Assembly: GCA_036867785.1 (NCBI GenBank)
Contig: CP145426.1
Span: 372,001-436,000 of the forward strand
Source of the DNA: Plasmodiophora brassicae
Lineage: Eukaryota > Endomyxa: Phytomyxea > Phytomyxea > Plasmodiophorida
DNA length: 64,000 bases
Direction of reading: 5' to 3'
The position numbers were made by a program, and so were the translations under genes. Every line of letters begins with the position of its first letter. Position 1 is the first letter of the stretch. Of this stretch, positions 57,846 through 64,000 are shown piece after piece. Below the pieces are notes generated by a model. The model had not been told where the DNA came from and searched no databases. It saw only the letters and a program-made list of their open reading frames with translations.

Positions 57846-58929
57846 TTAGCAGAATGACCAAAACAGTGACTTGCAGGCACGTGTGAAGAGAGTTTTGAGC
57901 GAGAGACGTGGACTTATTTGATCAATTCGCGCTTCGATCAGGTCTACGATGTCGAAATGGCGGCCATGGTTGGCCAACCGCAACGCTGTGTAACCTTGAC
58001 GATCTTCTGCATCGACATCGACATCGTGGTCGAGACCAGGTGCTCGCAGCAGAAGAGCGGCCACTTCACGGCTGCCTACCGTTGCAGCCCAGTGAAGCGG
58101 CGTTAATTGTTCTTCGTCGCGAACGTTCGCATTGATCCCGGGGACATGTAGGAGCAACTCGACAACCGGAATCAGCTTGCGGCGTACAGCCCCGTGCAGG
58201 ATGTTCGTATAGGTGCGCCATGGGCTTCCGTTGATCATTGTAATGTTGCCTGATCCGTACGCGATAAGATCTGGAATCTCCTTCACTATCTCTTCCTCTT
58301 GACCCGTCATGTTCAAACGCCTCAACAGCTTCATGCCAGGGGTGTTGTTTACGACGAACCAGAACGTATCGACCACTGGCAGCATGTTACGCATCGTCGA
58401 AATTGTCTTCCAAGGACGCGTCACGGACGCGATACAATTCATGAGCCTACCCATGGCGAGGTAATTGGCAGAGGTCAGCAGGTCGCACTGGGCCTGAAGC
58501 TCCATTTTGACGAGGTTGTTCTTGGCCCATTGGGGTACACCATCTTCCTGTGGTATGGCAAACTTCAGCAGGCAGACGTCATCGTCGCTAACGGATGAGT
58601 ACCTCAACTTCCGTCCCGTTGACACTCCGAACAGTTTTCGCACTCGCTGCCTTCATGTACCGGACAATCAGGTTTAGTTCGCGATCGGGGACATTGGGCA
58701 GTGGAATCGTGTCGTTATCACAGGCTATCATCGCCGCCAGCAACTTCGATTCGCGAATGGCGTCGGCCGTGCTGACGTTGTAGTAGCGAACGCCTTCCTT
58801 GGATTGGAGCGTGACAGCGTCGACAAGGCTGCCAGCGAGCATGACGACCATGGCCAACTGGATCGGCAGCGCGAGTCGAAGAAGCGTACGACGGTCGATG
58901 GATGACATCGTTGTGAATCGATTTTCCAA
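57846..58929 (-). CDS. SKP1-like/ankyrin repeat protein with signal anchor, copy C
   Basis: Exon 1 58929-58603, intron 58602-58548 (55 bases), exon 2 58547-57846. Residues about 12-38 are hydrophobic (a signal peptide or anchor ending SLVDA). Residues about 39-95 match the SKP1/POZ fold: VTLQSKEGVRYYNVS, ESKLLAAMI, TIPLPNVPDRELNLIVRYM, comparable to SKP1's IKLQSSDGEIFEV and VPLPNVNAAILKKVI. After the junction come WAKNNLVKMELQAQCDLLTSANYLAMGRLMNCIA, the SKP1 C-terminal helices that contact F-boxes. The C-terminal half has at least three ankyrin repeats (NILHGAVRRKLIPVVELLLH, TPLHWAATVGSREVAALLLR, TALRLANHGRHFDIVDLIE). It is the most complete copy in the window. SKP1 itself is cytosolic, so a secreted version is unusual. 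Confidence 0.82.
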
Positions 58930-59224
58930 GTGACGCCGGTACTCGGCAGGCAGACTCTCTGCTCAGCTACGAAACCAAATTACCGACCGGCCCTGGCTGC
59001 AGTCCGCGCGAATTGCGCGACGTCGTGAGACAAAGTGCGGACCTGCCTGGCGGAATTCCGTACGAAACGCGCGATGGACCGGACAGGGTGCGGGTCCCAC
59101 CATAGGGCAGAATTGTCGACAGTCAATCGTGCTCAAGGCCCACAGCTGACTTTTGCAACGGGTTCTGTGCAGGGTCGGGCTCGGTCATGTGACGGCACGC
59201 CTGGCGACAGTTGGCTTTGCGGTG

Positions 59225-60785
59225 ATGCAAGGCGCCCGGCTGAAGCGGCGCCGGTTTGTGCAGGCCGTGCAACGATGTGTGCGGTTGCCGCCATCAGCGT
59301 ACCTCATCATAGGAGGACTATTCGCGGTAGCTGCCGTCAACGTCGTCCTGCTCGGGCAAGTCCTGAAATCGCCCATCTGCTCTGCGGCGACAAGTCGCGC
59401 GCAGGAGCCAACGTCGGTTCAGAAAGCTGAGCCTGGACGTCGTGCTCCCAGGAAGCTCTGGACAGTGATGTCTACAGTACGTAGCTCATTTCCGACGTTG
59501 CAGCGTGACTGACCTGGCCCGGTGCTGTACGCAGCAATGTACCCCATACCAAGATTGGCAGGTCCTGGTCGCGATACGCTCCCACGAAATGCTTGGGTTC
59601 CCTGGCCCGATCGTTCGGTTGATGGCATGCAACGACGACGAGTATGAACCCGCGGCGTCATCGTATGACAAGTACAGTGTCGTACGTGTCCACGATTACG
59701 ATACTGGGGACGACTACCCCGACGACTACTTCCCGCCCAGGAACAAGGCGAACAACCTGCGAGATTGGTTGGCAATGGACGGTGGCCCAGATGACGACGA
59801 TGTGATCGGTACGACATCGGATCGGCCGTCGTTTACTCTGACATTGCTGAAACGTCGGCTCCAGTCCTGATTGACCCCGACCAGATCTTCATTCGGCATA
59901 TCAACGTCGGTAACGTCGTACACGGCCATGCCATTGCGTCGTATTTCGTTCTGAACGAGAACTTTATCGACCGCGCTTCGCGGTTCTGCGGCGACGAATG
60001 CCTGCCGTTTACGAAAGCAGAAGACATCATGCGTCTCCATGTTGGGCCCCCTTGTACGCGCCGTCGTCCGAACATCGTGCCGTATCAGCTAACTGGTCGA
60101 CATTTCAGACATTCAGACAGCCGGTGATTTTCGGCGTCATGCGGGCCTGTGGGCGAACCTGACGGAAATGATTCGATCCGTTCCCGAGCTTCGGGAGGAG
60201 TTCGACTGGCTCTCCGAGATGTACTCCTACATCCTGGCAGCGCTCAAGCTTGGCATTGAGCATGAGCAGTTGATGATGATGATCACCAACGGCGAGGACC
60301 CCGACGACCCATGGGACCTGGCAAGGTGGTTTGCCATCAGCAAGGAACCGCTTGTTGGCCTCCATTACTGTCAAGATTACGCAGTCGGCGACATGTCCTG
60401 GGGCAAGCACACCTACCACGACTTTGATGTACGTTGGGTTCCCGGATTGAGGTGCTCGCCCGTACCTCAACGTCGTTGTGGTCAGATTCGCGATTGCAAC
60501 AAGAGCGCGTTCTTCCCGGAACTCAACGACGTTTCGCTGGCCGAATTACGTCGCCTGCGTGGCCTGCCACTAGTCGATGACGGCACCCGGTCCAAGGGCG
60601 AACTCGACCGTATACGAATGGCGTGGGTCTACGACAACGTCGTCCACGTGGCCAATGCCGCCATCCGCGGCTACTATGAAGAGTTCTGTGCACCCGACGC
60701 ACCCGCCGACCCCAATCCGGGCATGGAGGAGCCTCGAGAATCCGGCAACGACGGTCGCGATGTGAATTTGAATGAAGCAACATGA
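59225..60785 (+). CDS. Hydroxyproline O-arabinosyltransferase / peptidyl-serine galactosyltransferase-like type II membrane protein
   Basis: Exons 59225-59476, 59535-59808, 59865-60053, 60109-60428 and 60486-60785; introns of 58, 56, 55 and 57 bases. The fourth intron is a multiple of three with no stop, so retention is possible. A single membrane helix (AYLIIGGLFAVAAVNVVLLG) near residues 26-45 anchors the enzyme in the Golgi. The lumenal domain follows the plant HPAT/SERGT plan: QCTPYQDWQ, GPIVRLMACND, YFPPRNKANNLRDWL, the metal-binding VLIDPDQIFIR (family LEPDHIFVRP), DFRRHAGLWANLT, FDWLSEMYSYILAALKLGI and GLHYCQDYAVGDMSWGKHTY. The sugar and the acceptor residue are not decidable from sequence. 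The neighbouring prolyl 4-hydroxylase supports hydroxyproline as the acceptor. Confidence 0.82.
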
Positions 60786-61126
60786 TTTCCGGAACCGTTT
60801 CGAGGTTCGGTGGCACTTGAGTATACCCAGCTGGTGTCTGTTAAGGTCGCCGGCAGTCGGCAACGATGATTCTGGTCCACTGCTCCAGGGGAGACTATCG
60901 ACGAGTCATCGCTGTTGTCGTCGCCCCGTGTGACAAGCCGACACAGCGCTTTCGGGAGTTCGTTGTCCATCGTGAGCGTCCTCGGGTCGGTGGCCGATGT
61001 GACGGTCAGCGATACCGGAGGACACCAACAGTGACAGGCCTACCTAGGAAGGTCGTGCGAGCCGCTGTCCCGAACACTCGGCGTTAGGAGACCACCAGGG
61101 GAAGCCGGACTCAGGGCACATCCTCG
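60786..61126. other. Intergenic stretch, no gene seen
   Basis: 341 bases between two plus-strand genes. It should hold the 3' end of the glycosyltransferase transcript and the promoter of the prolyl 4-hydroxylase. No TATA-like or repeated element stands out. Confidence 0.45.
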
Positions 61127-62822
61127 ATGGAGGAACCGGCGAAGGACCCTGCAGTGAGCCCAGCTCCCAGACTCGCCGTTTCGCAACGGCAGTTCATCAT
61201 GGTTATCTTGGTGGCGATCGTCGCGTCCGTGACGGTCCCGTTCGTATACAGGAACCCGGTGACGTCGTTCCGAGCTGACGACACCGATGCATCGGACGAG
61301 GTCGGTGGCCAGCGACCTGTTGTGATCGAGAACACTGAGGGCACGGCCATCGACGTGTTCTGGTGGGACGCCGACCGCGAGGTCGAAGAGCACCTGATGT
61401 CTATGCCACCTGACGACCAGATCACGGTCTATGCCGGTGATGGCGACATCATTGTGTTCCGTCGCGCTGACGACGGCGACCACCTTCGTAGCGTGCTACT
61501 GACCGGTGCCATTCTCGATGGCGAAGCACCAATGTTAGCAGCCGCGCCAGAGTTCCTTTGCCAGGTCGCTCATTCGTCGTGTAGATACCCCGTTCTGAAC
61601 GACCCCTTCTTCGACGAGTATATGGAGAAGAACGGAATCCCATGGCTGAACGTGTACCCTCGGGATCCGGTCGCCTTGCACATGTACGGAGGCGACACGA
61701 TTGGCACGAAGGAGCACTTCCGCACGACGTTCGGGTACTGGGGCAACGACACCGCCGGGATCGCGCCCCTCGACCTGGAAGTCGAAACGATCAGCACGTC
61801 GCCGCGCATCGTCCGCATCGACAACCTGCTGAGCCCGGAGGAATGCACGGCCATGGTGGCCGCCGCCAACAGCTCCTTCGAACGCAGCCAGGGTACCGTC
61901 CCCTGCTCCGTTGTCGTTGAGCGGCGCGGGACATGATGTTGACGAAACGACGGGCAGTGTCCGACAGCGCTTTCGTGTCCGAGGCCATGTACTCAGAGGA
62001 CCGGACCAGCTCGTCCTTCTTCATGTAACGTGCGACGTCGAAGGCACAAAGGTCTGACACTCAGGGACGGTGTGCGGTCAGGGCGGCGAACGTGACACCC
62101 GGCGCCGAGCACGTAACGAGACGGATCCTGGATCTGATGCGGTTCCCGTTCGCCGGCTGGGAGGACCTGGACCGGCGCGCCGAGATATTCCAGATGTTGC
62201 ATTACGGCCCTGGCCAGGAGTACAGGGTACTGAGGCAGAATGCGCAACAGGACAAGGACGTCGGCCGGTTGCTGAAATGCCCCTCGCAGGCGCATACAGA
62301 TTGGTTCGCCGCCCTAGGAGAAGACAACTGCCACGACAGCGAGATTCTTCGGGGACGCAACCGGTACCGTCCATTGGGCTCTTCCGAGACACAGCATGTG
62401 ACCTTTGGGCAGGTTCGCCACCGTGTTCATCTACCTGTCTGATGTAGAAGAAGGAGGGGAAACCGCCTTCCCACTGGCCAAGGTCGCTAGCGGCGTGATC
62501 CTGCGCATCCTGATGGATCGATCGTTGCTGATGTCGTCCGATCGTCTCTCTGTGATAGGGCTTCGAGTACGAAGGCTCCGTTGACGAGGCGTGCACGTAC
62601 GGGTTCCGCGTCAGGCCCAAGCTGGGATCCGCTATCATCTTCTACTCGATGCTGCCGGACGGCAACCTGGACGAGCTCAGCCTGCACTCGGGCTGCCCGG
62701 TCGTATCGGGAGAGAAGTACGCCGCCAACGCCTGTGAGACGATACGCGCCACGGTTGTCCCATCCGCGGTTGAACTGAATGGCCGGGCAGGGTTCTGGGA
62801 GCCGACCCGCTATTCGTCGTGA
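61127..62822 (+). CDS. Prolyl 4-hydroxylase, type II membrane protein
   Basis: An Fe(II)/2-oxoglutarate dioxygenase that hydroxylates peptidyl proline. An N-terminal anchor (FIMVILVAIVASVTVPFV, about residues 24-41) is followed by a stem domain of about 190 residues that may bind peptides. The catalytic domain starts IVRIDNLLSPEECTAMV. Five small introns restore the family pattern: SSFERSQ|VSDSAF, DRTSSSFFM|AANVTPG, GPGQEYR|AHTDWF, RGRNR|FATVFIYLSDVEEGGETAFP and LAK|GFEYEG. The iron ligands are the H and D of HTD and the H of SLHSGCPV; the 2-oxoglutarate-binding lysine is in SGEKYAAN. The final exon (about 62561 on) ends at TGA 62820-62822. It likely acts in the ER or Golgi on secreted proteins, upstream of the neighbouring glycosyltransferase. 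Confidence 0.88.
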
Positions 62823-63064
62823 CTCTGAACCGGGTCCCCGTACACTGAATACACTGGCGGCATGGCCAGGGCTCTCTAGCCGGTCCAGCCAGGCAGGAAA
62901 GGCCATCGGCGTTCGGCTGGCACGCACCGGGCGCCTGATTCAGTGCCCTCTCCCCTGAGGCTGTGAGAAAATCGGGGCCCGACGAGCCCCCCCCCTTTGG
63001 GCGGGTGCGCTGGTCATTGCCAAACGTTGTCGTCGTGCGTGCAACGGCCATCGTGTAACAGTGA

Positions 63065-63901
63065 TGGGCGCCGGGCGCTTCCTGGGCGTCATATCATCCG
63101 TTCCTGGCCGCCGCGGCGACCCACCCGGGCCTCGTTCTGCTTGCCGAGCACGCCAGCACGCGCGGGCAGGCGGCCATCGTGGACGCGATTCGGAGCGTCG
63201 TCGTCGCTGGGCCCGGCCACGTCGCCAGGGTCAACCGCTGGCACTGGGTTCGCCGTATGAACGCGCTCTGCTGGGCGGCCGGCACGCCCGGCGCCGACGA
63301 CGTCGTCGACCTGCTGCTGAACGTCCCCGGGATCGACGTGAACGCGCCGGCGATGGGCGACGCTGACGACGACGACAGGTGGACGCCGCTGATGGCGGCA
63401 GCGGGTCGTGGCCTGATGCGCACCGTCACGTTGCTGCTGCTGGTCGACGACGTCGACGTCGACGCCGGGGCCGGCAGCGTTCGAGGCACGGCCCTACACC
63501 TGGCCGTGTCGCAGGCACACGACGATCAGGCGAGGTCGACAGCGCACGACCACGTCGTGCTGCTGCTGCTGGCGCGCGGCGCTGACGTTAACGCGCGCGA
63601 CGGTTCGGGCATGACCCCGTTGCACAGGGCGGCCGCATGCGGCCGGGAGCGCGCCGTCCAGATCCTGCTGTCTGTCGACGGCGTCGACGCGAACGCGCGG
63701 CCGGACGGGGACGGGCGGACGGCGTTGCACAGAGCGGTGGCGTGGCGGCAGCCGAAATGCTTCCAAGCGTTGCTGCGTTCCGGCAAGGTCAACGCCAGCC
63801 TGACCGACGCGGACGGCCGGACGGCGTCCGACCTCGTCAGCTGCGCGCGCCATCAGGACCCGGTCCTGGACCGGATCCGTCCCGGCGCCTGCCAGACCTG
63901 A
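63065..63901 (+). CDS. Ankyrin repeat protein, copy D (5' part unresolved)
   Basis: An open frame runs from 63065 to TGA 63899-63901. The first part (GQAAIVDAIRSVVVAG...VNRWHWVRRMNALCWAA) aligns with the linker after the SKP1-like helices in copy A (KEAIVEEIRTLLITGYG...NVLHWA), so translation should begin in an upstream exon I could not find; the first internal ATG is at 63257. Ankyrin repeats follow: VVDLLLNVPGIDVNAP, TPLMAAAGRGLMRTVTLLLL, TALHLAV, TPLHRAAACGRERAVQILLS, TALHRAVAWRQPKCFQALL. No SKP1/POZ sequence is visible just upstream. Either the gene has lost it or its first exon lies in 62.9-63.06 kb. Strong GC bias compared with copies A-C. Confidence 0.65.
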   Translation, partial: WAPGASWASYHPFLAAAATHPGLVLLAEHASTRGQAAIVDAIRSVVVAGPGHVARVNRWHWVRRMNALCWAAGTPGADDVVDLLLNVPGIDVNAPAMGDADDDDRWTPLMAAAGRGLMRTVTLLLLVDDVDVDAGAGSVRGTALHLAVSQAHDDQARSTAHDHVVLLLLARGADVNARDGSGMTPLHRAAACGRERAVQILLSVDGVDANARPDGDGRTALHRAVAWRQPKCFQALLRSGKVNASLTDADGRTASDLVSCARHQDPVLDRIRPGACQT

Positions 63902-64000
63902 GCCCAACACGAGGTCCGCTCGCGTTCTGACGCCGGTATTGTCCAGACAGTACACGTCGGTCGTTGCAGGTAGCGCGGCGCGTGTCGGCAGGGCGACGCG

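Overview
This window is nuclear DNA from a GC-rich eukaryote with a compact genome, most likely a protist. Genes lie close together on both strands. Where family homology fixes the splice sites, introns are tiny (about 46-70 bases), begin with GT and end with AG. Gene content is eukaryotic: a GABA-B-like receptor, TTLL9, PRMT1, TRM10, SLC38-type transporter, MINPP, F-box proteins, and a prolyl 4-hydroxylase beside a hydroxyproline-glycosyltransferase relative. TTLL9 suggests a flagellated stage. A family of secreted proteins combining SKP1/POZ and ankyrin parts makes a plant-parasitic plasmodiophorid (Plasmodiophora-like Rhizaria) my best guess. That placement is inference and nothing here proves it.

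Layout. 1-2.6 kb: 3' end of a class C GPCR, a small unknown gene and a secreted CAP protein. 2.8-9.3 kb: a MINPP-type inositol phosphate phosphatase gene (minus strand) interrupted in a coding exon by a young 5.03 kb LTR retrotransposon (3775-8807) with identical 168-bp LTRs and a 5-bp target duplication. 9.7-14.1 kb: a two-membrane-segment protein with a J-like domain, TTLL9, and PRMT1. 14.1-24.7 kb: a duplication-rich stretch with two related SKP1-ankyrin genes in opposite orientations (each carrying a fossil Ty3-type fragment), two paralogous multi-spanning membrane protein genes, a near-palindromic inverted repeat, TRM10 and duplicated debris. 24.7-47.1 kb: two giant minus-strand genes, a DUF3638/DUF3645 protein with a signal peptide and GPI-like tail (about 3,177 residues) and a ZNFX1-like helicase / NFX1 zinc finger / CbxX AAA protein (about 3,700 residues). 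47.4-56.6 kb: F-box/RCC1, an HExxH protein, acyltransferase-3, SLC38-type transporter, maltose-acetyltransferase-like enzyme, F-box/LRR/Cys-rich protein. 57.8-63.9 kb: a third SKP1-ankyrin gene, a hydroxyproline-glycosyltransferase-like gene next to a prolyl 4-hydroxylase, and a fourth ankyrin gene.

Functional themes. Several products touch ubiquitin signalling: SKP1-like secreted proteins, two F-box proteins and a DUF3638 protein. The prolyl 4-hydroxylase / glycosyltransferase pair would form successive steps of hydroxyproline glycosylation in the secretory pathway. The ZNFX1-like giant fits RNA surveillance or silencing. Exon boundaries were worked out by eye from family conservation and GT/AG sites. 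They are strong where protein families constrain them and weaker in fast-evolving ends.
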